A stretch of DNA of 64,000 bases from Pannonibacter phragmitetus_B (GTDB lineage Bacteria; Pseudomonadota; Alphaproteobacteria; Rhizobiales; Stappiaceae): NCBI RefSeq assembly GCF_050510895.1, contig NZ_JBNINT010000001.1, positions 868,001 to 932,000 on the forward strand, written 5' to 3'. Under the pieces are notes generated by a model, which was not told where the DNA came from, made no database searches, and saw only the letters and a list, made by a program, of their open reading frames with translations. A program made the position numbers and the translations under genes. Shown piece by piece: positions 55,956 to 64,000 of the stretch. Position 1 is the stretch's first letter, and each line of letters starts with the position of its first letter.

Positions 55956-58208
55956 CTACTGTGGATCCTGGGCTGGACCGCCAGCCTCCGCTTCCACGAT
56001 CCCAACATGTGCCCCTGCTGCGGCTCCTGCGATCTGCGCAGGTGTGGGGGCGGGCAGGAGGTGGCCGTCAGCATCGGCAACGCGCACGGTGACTTCCCGG
56101 TGGGCGAAGCGGATGCCGTTTTTCTCGAACAGGTCCTGCAGCCCGGCATAGATCACCTTGCGCAGCTCGAACTGCTTGCCGGGGCGGGAGGTGAACTTGA
56201 CGCGGGCGATCATGGCCGAGTCTTCCATAGAGAGAATGCCCTGGGACTTCAGTGGATCAAGAAACATCGGTCCGTAGTAAGGATCATTCAGCAGCTCCTG
56301 ACCAAACTTCTTGATGATCTTGCGCATCTTCTCGGTGTCCGTGTCATAGGTGACGCGGAAGGCGAGCTTCATGATCGCCCAGTCACGCGAGAAGTTCTGC
56401 ACGTGCTTGATCTCGCCGAAGGGCACGGTGGTCAGCGCGCCCCGGTGGTGGCGCAGCTGCATGGAGCGGATCGAGATCTTTTCCACTGTGCCCTTGGCGC
56501 TGCCGATGTCGATGTACTCGCCTTTGCGGAAGGCGTCGTCGATCAGATAGAAGGCGCCGGAGAATATGTCCCGGATCAGGGTCTGCGCGCCGAAGCCGAT
56601 GGCAAGGCCGACGACACCGGCACCGGCGAATAGCGGGGCAATGTCGATGCCGATCTGCGACAGGATCAGCATGCCGGAAATGACCACGATGGTGATCAGC
56701 AGGAAGTTGCGGAAGATCGGCAGCAGCGTGGAGAGGCGGCTGTCACCGCTGCCGCCGATTTCGGTTTCTGCCGCTTCATGGCCCGCCGGGTCAAGCCGCT
56801 GCATGTCGCGCCGGATGGTCTGGGCGACCGCGATCTCGACGGATTGATAGGCCATGTATCCAAGGAAGGTAACAATCGAGATTTCGATCAGGTTGCCTAG
56901 AATGGACGAGTCGTCCGTGATCGAGATCCCCCAGGTGCGCAGCAGCATCCATGCGGAGAAGACGAGCGTGAGAATGCCCGCGCCATGGTCGAAGAGGTCG
57001 CGGTACGGGGCACGGCCAGCCTCTGCTTCCAAGGCCTCTGCTTCTGCCTGAGAGGCATTGGAAGCTGCATCCGGTGCCTCGCCTGCTGCCATCTCGGCGC
57101 GGGCTAGATCCTGCATGAGGTTTGCTCTTGCCCGGCGTGTGTCGAGACGCGGCAGCAGCCGCTCGATGAGAAGCAGCAGCAGCCCGTGCAGCATCAATGC
57201 TGTCACGAGCGCGATGACAGGGGCGCCGACAAGGCCCGAGGAAAAAGGCTGGTCAAGCAGGATGCGGATGCTGGAAGCACCGAAGGCGAAGAGAAAATAG
57301 ATGACGGCCGCCATGTGCCAGACGCGGGCCACAAAATGCAGGGCGGGAGAGATGTGGCCATCCCCACCTGCCGGGCGGGCGCCTTCGATCGCAGCCGCCA
57401 CGCTCTTGTGCCAGATGATGGCGATCGCAGACAGAATGAGTGTCGAAGCCGCCGCCGAGATGATCAGCGCCAGCTTGTGGCTTTGCTCATCAAGGCCTAG
57501 CTTGGCCAGCCAGATCGACAGGGAGATGATCAGGATCGACAAGCCAAGGCCTGCCCGCAGCGCATTGTAGAGGCTTGCCGCAGATGCATCATCAAGTGCC
57601 AGCATGCGGTAGGCCGCGCTGTCGGGGGCAAGAATGTTGAACAGAACCAGCCGGATCACGCGCCAGGCCGTATAGGCGAGGAGGCCACTCTGCACAGTAG
57701 CGCGGGCGGCGGCCATGTCTTCATGCAGAAGAACCGCTGTCAGCCAGGCCGTAACCAGAAAGACGGCAACCTCCAGCGACATGACAAGGCCACGCCCCAG
57801 CAGAAAGGCGATCCGGCCTGCGCGGGTCTCCGGCTCGGGAGCAAAACGGGCGAGATAGACGGCCTTGGCCCAGTGACGGAAGAGCAGCTGAACCGCGATG
57901 CCTGCGGTGATGGCCAACGCCAGAACGGCAAGGGCATTTCCGAGCCATGCCAAAGATCCATCCGGCTGCTCGCCGCGCAGTGCCGCTTCAATGGCGCGTG
58001 GCAAGTCCGGAGCTGCTGCCACAAGCTCGCGGATGGCCCCACGCAGCCGGAAGCTCTCGTTCATCGTCTCGTTCATGTCCATGGACATGAGGCCTGTGTC
58101 TTGTGCGGACGGCGCAGGCTGCGTCTGGGCACTGGCTTGTGCGGCCGTGCAGGCCGCTATGGCCAGAGCAAACAGCAGGCCCTGAAGCAGGCCGACGGCC
58201 GTCTTCAT
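55956..58208 (-). CDS. Large MscS-type mechanosensitive ion channel
   Basis: 750 residues. A signal peptide (MKTAVGLLQGLLFALAIAACTAAQASA) is followed by a periplasmic segment, about ten membrane helices, and the MscS core in the last third: LFAGAGVVGLAIGFGAQTLIRDIFSGAFYLIDDAFRKGEYIDIG, then the cytoplasmic vestibule strands. It opens under membrane tension to release solutes. The length and N-terminal extension place it with the large MscK/YbdG-like group. The start at 58208 is chosen because of the signal peptide; the frame reaches 58250. Confidence 0.93.
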   Translation of the reverse strand: MKTAVGLLQGLLFALAIAACTAAQASAQTQPAPSAQDTGLMSMDMNETMNESFRLRGAIRELVAAAPDLPRAIEAALRGEQPDGSLAWLGNALAVLALAITAGIAVQLLFRHWAKAVYLARFAPEPETRAGRIAFLLGRGLVMSLEVAVFLVTAWLTAVLLHEDMAAARATVQSGLLAYTAWRVIRLVLFNILAPDSAAYRMLALDDASAASLYNALRAGLGLSILIISLSIWLAKLGLDEQSHKLALIISAAASTLILSAIAIIWHKSVAAAIEGARPAGGDGHISPALHFVARVWHMAAVIYFLFAFGASSIRILLDQPFSSGLVGAPVIALVTALMLHGLLLLLIERLLPRLDTRRARANLMQDLARAEMAAGEAPDAASNASQAEAEALEAEAGRAPYRDLFDHGAGILTLVFSAWMLLRTWGISITDDSSILGNLIEISIVTFLGYMAYQSVEIAVAQTIRRDMQRLDPAGHEAAETEIGGSGDSRLSTLLPIFRNFLLITIVVISGMLILSQIGIDIAPLFAGAGVVGLAIGFGAQTLIRDIFSGAFYLIDDAFRKGEYIDIGSAKGTVEKISIRSMQLRHHRGALTTVPFGEIKHVQNFSRDWAIMKLAFRVTYDTDTEKMRKIIKKFGQELLNDPYYGPMFLDPLKSQGILSMEDSAMIARVKFTSRPGKQFELRKVIYAGLQDLFEKNGIRFAHREVTVRVADADGHLLPAPTPAQIAGAAAGAHVGIVEAEAGGPAQDPQ

Positions 58209-58336
58209 GACTGCACTGTACGTCCTCAAGGCATTTGTCCAAGCGGTCATTGCGCGTCCCCATCCCCGGTCAGGCCCATGCTGCTGCCGATCCTAGCGCA
58301 AGGAGGGTTTACATCTGCTGTCTGTGGCGCAGCAGA

Positions 58337-58365
58337 TGGCCGCAGCAGCTTGTTTGCTGCGGCCA
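58337..58365. terminator. Perfect hairpin between MscS and GH64-like genes
   Basis: TGGCCGCAGCA (58337-58347) and TGCTGCGGCCA (58355-58365) form an 11-base stem with a seven-base loop, just after the restored stop of the GH64-like gene on the minus strand. The T-tract is weak. Confidence 0.65.
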
Positions 58366-58372
58366 CGCTGGC

Positions 58373-59826
58373 CTAGCTTGCGGGTTTGGCGGGGGCTTTG
58401 GCTCCCGGCACCCATTGCAGATTGGCCGGCCAGCTGTAGACGGTCTGCCCTTCGTTCCAGCTGCCCGTTGCGTTGAGGCAGCTTCCGGCGGAGATCTGTC
58501 CGTTCTTCACCCAGATATAAGCGCCAGGGCCTGCCCCGGTGAATTGCATCTGCGTCCAGTCTGTCAGGTCTGGCAGGAAGCCGCCAAAGGCTCCGCCCGG
58601 GCTCCCATCTGTGTTGGGTGAGGCTTCGTAGACCCAGTTGCCGATCCTGATCGGCCCCAGTGCGCCGCTGCCTGCACCGATGCCGAATTGATAGGTGCCG
58701 GAGGAGGGCTGGTTGCTGCCACCCCCGGGTTTTCGGAATAGCCATAGGCCATGCTGTCGGCAAGAAGGGAGAGGGTCACCGGCTGGGTGGGGTCTGCCTG
58801 AATGAGCACTTTCAGATTGCTGTCCGCATAGGGAAAACCATAGGAGTTGGTGCCATTGTGGATGGCCTGCGCATAGAGGTTGCCATTGCCTCCGGCAAAT
58901 GGCGTCTGGCCTGGAAACTGGCTGGAATTATTCGGCCCGGCAGTGGTCAGATATCCTTCGTTGAAGCCGATCATCACGTTGCGGAACACAGAATTGCTGA
59001 TGATCTGTGAGGCCGGCTGGCCAGACGGATCGTTCGTTGCCGTGCGGTTCTGCGGCACAACGCGGCCATTGAAGATGATGGTTCCGCCATCACAGCGGTA
59101 GATGATCGAACTGCTGAGATTGATGGCCGTCAGCTCGAATGTGTCGCCCTGGTCACCCTTCAGCGAGAGGATCACGCCCGTCTTCGGATCGGCGGCCTGG
59201 AAGGTGCCGGTAAAGGTCTCGGGAGAGCCTCCTGGCGGGGTGTCGGAGACAATCGTAACGGGGGCGCTGGCCTGGATGAGGCTGTTGACGTAAGAGTTCA
59301 GGTCTGGATAGGCCGAAGGCATGACGGTCGGCCCGATCACCATTTGCTGGCCGGAGACGGTTGTGACTATCGCGGCCTGGCCTGCTTTGGTCAAAACCGA
59401 ATTCTGCATGGTGTTTATGAGCGTGGGAGTCATCGGACTCTTGTAGCCAAGAGAGAAACTGCTGCCCCCGGCCTCCGTGCCCGCGATGCTGAGCGGCAGG
59501 CCGAGCAGATCCACATTCGACATGTTGATCCAGAGATTGTCTCCCGCCGTGAGGCAGCTGAACTCGATCCAGCCATAATAGATGCCGCCGGTTGGCGTGG
59601 GCGGATTGGGAAATTGCCCCAGCCCCGCATAGAGCCTGCCGGAGTTGATGGTGGTGAAGCTGATTGTGGCGTTGGTGATCTGCGATAGCGGCGTAACCGT
59701 GCCAAGCGTAATGCCGCTGAGGCCGGTCACGCCCGTGCCGGTCAGGAGGATGTAGACGTCCTCGTCTGCTGCTGCTGGCGCACCGCGCAGGTTGACGAGG
59801 TTCAGGGTGACGCTGCTGGTGCTCAT
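58373..59826 (-). CDS. GH64-like (beta-1,3-glucanase/thaumatin-like) protein, frameshifted
   Basis: About 484 residues after repair. The pattern fits the GH64 fold: EDVYILLTG, YYGWIEFSCL, then LWINMSNVDLLGLPLSI, and later NLYAQAIHNGTNSYGFPYADS. GH64 enzymes cut beta-1,3-glucans such as laminarin; the catalytic acids cannot be confirmed here. No signal peptide is seen. The frame is lost at the C-run 58732-58736. One added base gives PGGGSNQPSSGTYQFGIG and a tail with DWTQMQFTGAGPGAYIWVKNG, ending at 58373. AAGGAG lies seven bases before the ATG. It is rare in alphaproteobacteria, so transfer is possible. Confidence 0.7.
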
Positions 59827-60006
59827 TCAGATCTCCTTGGAGTGGCCATTCCTCCTCCGGCAGGACGCAGGGCAGCCATGAATGTGCGCCTCCTGCGTGC
59901 AATTTGCGTGATACTCACTTCACGCCAATTCATTGGCCGCCGCCACATGCCTGCGCTAAGTATCCAAGCTTGGGGCTAGGACGGAAATGCCGGGAGGCTA
60001 GGTGGT

Positions 60007-60636
60007 ATGAGTGTTGAGGCAAGTGAGGCAGGGCAGGCAGACGGGCTGGCGCAGCTGCAGCGGGTGCCTGCGCGCAAGATCCCGGGCAAGACCGCCGAAG
60101 TGCTGCGGACGGGGAAGAAGTCAGACTTTGCGACCGTCCCCTGCGAAGCTCTGGATCTGACCTTTGACGGCATCGAGGGAGACCGGCACGGCGGGCGCAC
60201 CCGGCGCTCGGGTGGGCGGGAGCCCTGGTATCCGCGTGGTACGGTGATGGCAAACGAGCGTCAGCTCTCCATCCTGTCGGCGGAGGAGCTGGCTTTGATA
60301 GCGTCACGCATGGAGCTGGACGCGCTGCCTGCTGGCTGGATCGGCGGAAATGTGGTGACGCAAGGCATTCCCAGCCTCAGCCTTCTGCCACCGCGCACGC
60401 GGCTCGTGTTCGAGAGCGGGGCGGTGCTGCGGGTGGATGGCTACAACCCACCCTGCCGGGCGGCTGGCCGGAAGATTGCGGAGAACGTGCCGGGCCGCGA
60501 AGGGCTTGATTTGCTGTTCCCGAAGACCGCGCAATATCTGCGCGGTCTTGTTGCCTTCGTCGAACTGCCTGGACGTATCCTGCCCGGCGACGCGATCACG
60601 GCGCATCTGCCGGAGCATTGGATCTATCCTGGCTGA
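60007..60636 (+). CDS. MOSC domain-containing protein
   Basis: 209 residues. The MOSC core has GIEGDRHGGRTRRSGGREPWYPRGTVMANERQLSILSAEELALIA, then LPAGWIGGNVVTQGI and the conserved cysteine in DGYNPPCRAAGRKI. MOSC proteins carry a sulfur atom linked to molybdenum-cofactor enzymes; no cofactor gene is adjacent. The start at 60007 has AGGTGGT just upstream. Confidence 0.88.
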   Translation: MSVEASEAGQADGLAQLQRVPARKIPGKTAEVLRTGKKSDFATVPCEALDLTFDGIEGDRHGGRTRRSGGREPWYPRGTVMANERQLSILSAEELALIASRMELDALPAGWIGGNVVTQGIPSLSLLPPRTRLVFESGAVLRVDGYNPPCRAAGRKIAENVPGREGLDLLFPKTAQYLRGLVAFVELPGRILPGDAITAHLPEHWIYPG

Positions 60637-60652
60637 TAAGGGGAAGAGGGTG

Positions 60653-60740
60653 CCAACACACAATGAGCTCAACTCATTGAGTGTTGGCCAAGCCCGCGCT
60701 GCGCATGAGCAACTTCAAGGCGTGATGCGCCAGCATCTCA
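60653..60740 (+). repeat. Structured repeat element, copy 2 (hairpin plus conserved tail)
   Basis: Hairpin CCAACACACAATGAG (60653-60667) / CTCATTGAGTGTTGG (60673-60687) with one A-A mismatch and a CTCAA loop, followed by a tail with AAGCCCGCGCTGCGCATGAG and GGCGTGATGCG. The tail matches copy 1 (20416-20468) at most positions, and the stem changes are compensatory. It sits between convergent genes, so it could also serve as a terminator. Confidence 0.55.
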
Positions 60741-60751
60741 GAGCCTTGGTC

Positions 60752-62072
60752 TTATTGCCCCTTCTCCAGATGCTCGAAGCGCAGGCCGATGGCACTGCCT
60801 TCCGGGAAGCCTTCCCAGTAGGTGTGGTCTGCGTTGGGCTTGCCCTCCGCATTCATCGACCACACGCCATCTTCGGCGTAGGGCAGGAGCTTGAGGTACT
60901 TGCCCTCGTCCGTCTTGCTCTTGAGGTTGATGTTCAGGAAAGCTGTGGTGAAGTGCTGGAGGATATTGTTCATCCGCACGCTGTCCCAGACCGGATCGGC
61001 ATAATGCTGGAACGGCGGAAAGCCGATGGCTTCGCTGAAGGCGTAGCTTTCTGCCGGGGCAGGCATGGGGGCCGCTGCATTGTGGCCGGCGTTGACGAAG
61101 GTCAGCAGGTATCGGTCCGCGCCCTTTGCTTCCTGCCAGATCTTGCGGATGCCGTCGCTGTAGCCGGAAATATCATCCTGATTGCCGCCCACGATCAGGG
61201 CCGGAACGCGGAGGCCTGCAAGGCCTTCGGCGTTCATCGCATTTGATTTGCGCGCCCAGGGGCCAATGGAGACGATGGCCTTCAGGCGCGGATCGACCAG
61301 CGCTTCATGGCTTTCACTACCTGCCAGGTGGCGCTCAAGAAACGCACCCTTGCCATTTGCCCAGCCGGCTTCCAGCGCAAAATCGGAAAGACCTGCGCCA
61401 CCGGAAATCAGCGTGCCATATCCGCCCATGGAGTAGCCGATTAGGCCGGTTCTTTCCGTGGAGAGCAGGCCTTCGAACGGGCCGCCGGAGGTTTTGGCAA
61501 GCTCATCCATGGCGTTGAGAACAAACATCTGGTCCACGGGCCGGTTGACCAGCGTCGAGATGAAGGCGGCCTTGTTGTCATAGGTGGACTCAGTGTGGTC
61601 GACCGACGCGACAACATAACCCTTGCTGGCCAGGTTCTCCGCCAAATGACTCATGAGAAACCGGTTGCCAGGATAGCCGTGGGAAATGATGACCAGCGGG
61701 TAGGGGCGCCGCTGCGGTCTTGTTCCGCGCTGCGTGACGAGCGGCCATGAAGTTCGATCATGGTGCTGCCATCGCGCATCATGGCATTGAGCGGGGTGGG
61801 CTCTGCAGTGGCCGCTCCCGGGTAGAACAGCTCCACTGTGAGCGGGCGGTCATAGCGCACAGGCTCCTTGCCTGGCTCCGAGTTGAGCACATCGATCTGG
61901 CCCGGATTGGTCAGCTCGATCGTTGTCACGCCGACGCCGTAGCTGCCATAGGCTGCCCGCACCGGCGCATCGGGACGGATGGTATCTATTCTGTTTTCGG
62001 CCATTGCAGTTCCAGGGGGACAGCGAGGGAAAGAAGCAGCGGGGCCGCTGCTAGCAAGTGCCTGATTTTCAT
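60752..62072 (-). CDS. Alpha/beta hydrolase (dienelactone-hydrolase/PAF-acetylhydrolase-like), two frameshifts
   Basis: About 440 residues after repair. Signal peptide MKIRHLLAAAPLLLSLAVP is in one frame, the middle (AYGSYGVGVTTIELTNPGQI) in a second, and the catalytic half in a third. There the nucleophile is in IGYSMGGYGTL, with an acidic partner in VGGNQDDISG and His in FVNAGHNAA. The breaks are at the runs 62015-62019 and 61703-61706; one added base each gives AVPPGTAMAEN and SGAPYPLVIISHGYPG. The protein is exported; the ester or lipid substrate is unknown. It is convergent with the MOSC gene. Confidence 0.82.
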
Positions 62073-62166
62073 GATGACCTCGAAGGAAATGCAAGCGTGA
62101 AAGTGTTCCGGATGCAACTTGTGCCGGGATAGTGCGGCGTCAATGTGCCGGTCCTGTGGCAACGAA

Positions 62167-62193
62167 AAGGCCGGGCCACGGGGACCCGGCCTT
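62167..62193. terminator. Terminator between hydrolase and MCP genes
   Basis: AAGGCCGGG (62167-62175) and CCCGGCCTT (62185-62193) form a perfect nine-base stem. It ends leftward transcription of the chemoreceptor gene, 28 bases after its stop. Confidence 0.8.
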
Positions 62194-62220
62194 CTCAGCC
62201 ATAACGTGTGGTCTTGGCTG

Positions 62221-63897
62221 TCAGGCTGCGCGGACACCGCTGAGGAAGCTCTCCACTTCGGTGCGAAGCGCCAGCGCATCGCGTGTCACCGCTGCTGCAG
62301 CCTGCTCCACGCTCGATGCCGCACCGCGGGTTTCGCTGGCCGCATGTGAGACTTCGAGAATGTTGTCCGTCACGTCCTGCGTGCCGCGCGAGGCTTGCTC
62401 GACGTTGCGGGCGATTTCGCTGGTGGCTGCACCTTGTTCCTCGACGGAGGCCGAGATGGCGGCCGCAATATGGTTCATTTCTTCCACCGTCTTGCCGATG
62501 GATTGAACCGCGTCCACTGCCACCCGCGTTTCCGACTGGATGGCCGAAATCTGGGAGGTGATCTCCTCGGTTGCCTTGGAGGTCTGCGAGGCGAGTTCCT
62601 TCACCTCGGCGGCCACCACGGCAAATCCCCGGCCCGCTTCGCCCGCCCGCGCCGCTTCGATAGTGGCGTTGAGAGCAAGGAGATTGGTCTGCTCGGCGAT
62701 GGCGCGGATGAGGTCCACCACTTCGCCGATCTTGTTGGCCGCATTGGCAAGGCCCTGGATCTGGCCGTCCGTGCGCCGGGCTTCATCCACCGCCTGCATG
62801 GCGATCTGCGAGGAGCGGGAAACCTGCGACGCAATTTCGGAGATGGAAGAGCTCAGCTCTTCCGTGGCGGAGGCAACCGTCTGCACATTGGCGGCAGCCT
62901 GCTGCGCAGCCGAAGCAACGGCAGACGAGCTGGAGTTGGTGCCTTCGGCAATACGGGCCATATTCTGGGCGCTGCCCTCCATGCCGGAAGCGGACTGGGT
63001 GACGGCCTGCAACAGCGCAGCAGCGCTCGCGTCAAAGTTTCGGGTGAGCTCCTCAATATGCAGGGCGCGCGTCTCGCGCTGGGCCTGCTCTGCGGCCTGA
63101 GACTGGGCCAGATCACGGGCGCGGATCATCGTGTTCCGGAAGATTTCCGTGGCTTCCGCCATATGGCCGATCTCATCCTTGCGGCCAGTGCCGGGGATGG
63201 TGACGGTCATGTTGCCGTCTGCAAGCTGACGCGTGACGCTTGTGATGGCCTCCAGCGGGCGGGTGATGCTGTTGGAAAGCATGAATGTGCCTGCGGCAAT
63301 CACAAGGATCAGCGGCACCATCCACGTCAGCATCGTGAAGAGTTCCGAATAGAAGGCGGCGCTGATGTCGTCGATATAGAGCGCTGACGTGATGGCCCAC
63401 TGCCACGGGTCATAGTTCATGGTGTAGGCAAGCTTGGGGGATGCCTCCGTCTCATTCAGGCGCGGGAACAGGAATTCGGAGAAACCACCGCCTTTGCGCC
63501 CTGCTTCGATCTCGCCCTGAACGAAGAGATTGCCTGAAGGGTCCTTGGAGTTCCACAGGTTCTTGCCTTCGACCGATGCGCTCGGATGTGCCAGAATGAG
63601 GCCCTGATTGGCCGGGCTGGCATCAATGGCGAGGAAATAGTCGTTGCCGTTGAAGCGCATGCTGCGCAGAACGGCCTTTGCATTGGCCTGCGCGGCCTCA
63701 AGCGGCAGGCCAGACGCCTTCGCTTCCTCTGCAATGGCCTTCACGACACTCTGTGCCGTCTCAACCTGTGAACGGATAAGATCGCGCCGCTCTTCCAGCA
63801 TCGTGCTGCGCAGTGAAAAAATCTGTATTAGCCCCGTCAGCAAAACGGCACTGAGTGCCATCAGTGACAGAACGAGCATTTTTTGCTTGATCGTCAT
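62221..63897 (-). CDS. Membrane methyl-accepting chemotaxis protein with Cache-type sensor
   Basis: 558 residues. An N-terminal membrane helix (MLVLSLMALSAVLLTGLIQIF), a periplasmic single-Cache domain (FNGNDYFLAIDASPANQGLILAHPS ... YTMNYDPWQWAITSALYIDDI), a second helix (LTWMVPLILVIAAGTFML), a HAMP domain (SITRPLEAITSVTRQLADGNMTVTIPGTGRKDEIGHMAEA) and the MCP signalling hairpin (GRGFAVVAAEVKELASQTSKATEEI) follow in order. It senses an external small molecule, often a carboxylate. The C-terminus lacks a CheR pentapeptide. The start at 63897 is close to the window end, and its promoter lies in 63900-64000. Confidence 0.95.
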   Translation of the reverse strand: MTIKQKMLVLSLMALSAVLLTGLIQIFSLRSTMLEERRDLIRSQVETAQSVVKAIAEEAKASGLPLEAAQANAKAVLRSMRFNGNDYFLAIDASPANQGLILAHPSASVEGKNLWNSKDPSGNLFVQGEIEAGRKGGGFSEFLFPRLNETEASPKLAYTMNYDPWQWAITSALYIDDISAAFYSELFTMLTWMVPLILVIAAGTFMLSNSITRPLEAITSVTRQLADGNMTVTIPGTGRKDEIGHMAEATEIFRNTMIRARDLAQSQAAEQAQRETRALHIEELTRNFDASAAALLQAVTQSASGMEGSAQNMARIAEGTNSSSSAVASAAQQAAANVQTVASATEELSSSISEIASQVSRSSQIAMQAVDEARRTDGQIQGLANAANKIGEVVDLIRAIAEQTNLLALNATIEAARAGEAGRGFAVVAAEVKELASQTSKATEEITSQISAIQSETRVAVDAVQSIGKTVEEMNHIAAAISASVEEQGAATSEIARNVEQASRGTQDVTDNILEVSHAASETRGAASSVEQAAAAVTRDALALRTEVESFLSGVRAA

Positions 63898-64000
63898 TCT
63901 TTCGCCCCTCGCATGAAAGTGTTTTGGATCAAAACATCAGAATCTTTACATGAAATTAATCGGATAAGTTGTTTGTCTCTGGTGTGTTGTTATATAAAAA

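Overview
The window is about 62-63% GC and looks like a chromosome segment of an alphaproteobacterium, most likely of the order Hyphomicrobiales (Rhizobiales). The reasons are the gene order carA / yqeY-dnaG-rpoD, an LsrB/VtlR-type LysR gene beside trxB, DUF1579, DUF2798, DUF3775 and DUF930 genes, a GANTC (CcrM-type) cluster before rpoD, and the CTCCCCCTTGAGGGGGAG palindromic repeat common in that order. The genus cannot be fixed from sequence alone.

Layout. 0-6.8 kb: the 5' part of an HNH-type nuclease gene, a VOC/DUF1579 pair divergent from a MarR regulator, an Rdx (SelT/W/H) gene, a kinase-like phosphotransferase, and several small membrane proteins. 7-11.2 kb: a PAS protein, a soluble PAS chemoreceptor and aspartate aminotransferase. 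12-20.3 kb: an EF-G paralogue, msrP, lsrB-trxB-ELM1, an Lrp regulator and an SDR. 20.4-23 kb: a lower-GC accessory stretch with an LA2681-type HEPN gene and a lone ParD-like antitoxin. 23-39 kb: core genes greA, carB, carA, yqeY, dnaG and rpoD, with AraC, MerR and HTH regulators. 39-50 kb: amino-acid and amine functions (argO/argP, several FAD amine oxidases, a BCCT betaine/choline-type transporter), SIMPL and GNAT proteins and a CAU tRNA. 50-64 kb: an SMI1/ankyrin lipoprotein, repeat clusters, ettA, a large MscS channel, a GH64-like protein, a MOSC protein, an alpha/beta hydrolase and a membrane chemoreceptor.

A striking property is that fourteen genes carry fifteen single-base frameshifts. 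Fourteen of the fifteen are one-base losses, mostly in runs of 4-5 G/C, and they hit essential genes (rpoD, dnaG, carB). After one base is put back, each gene regains family-like sequence across the junction. This points to homopolymer errors in the underlying assembly rather than mass gene decay, so I annotate these as whole genes with the frameshift noted.

The best candidates for less-described biology are the LA2681-type HEPN gene (RX4H motif) in its low-GC island, and a two-copy structured repeat (20.39 and 60.65 kb) whose hairpin stems differ by compensatory changes. A GANTC cluster before rpoD, an EF-G-like GTPase that lacks the usual G3 histidine, and a GH64-like protein without a signal peptide also deserve attention. 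I saw no CRISPR array, rRNA, intact insertion sequence or prophage.
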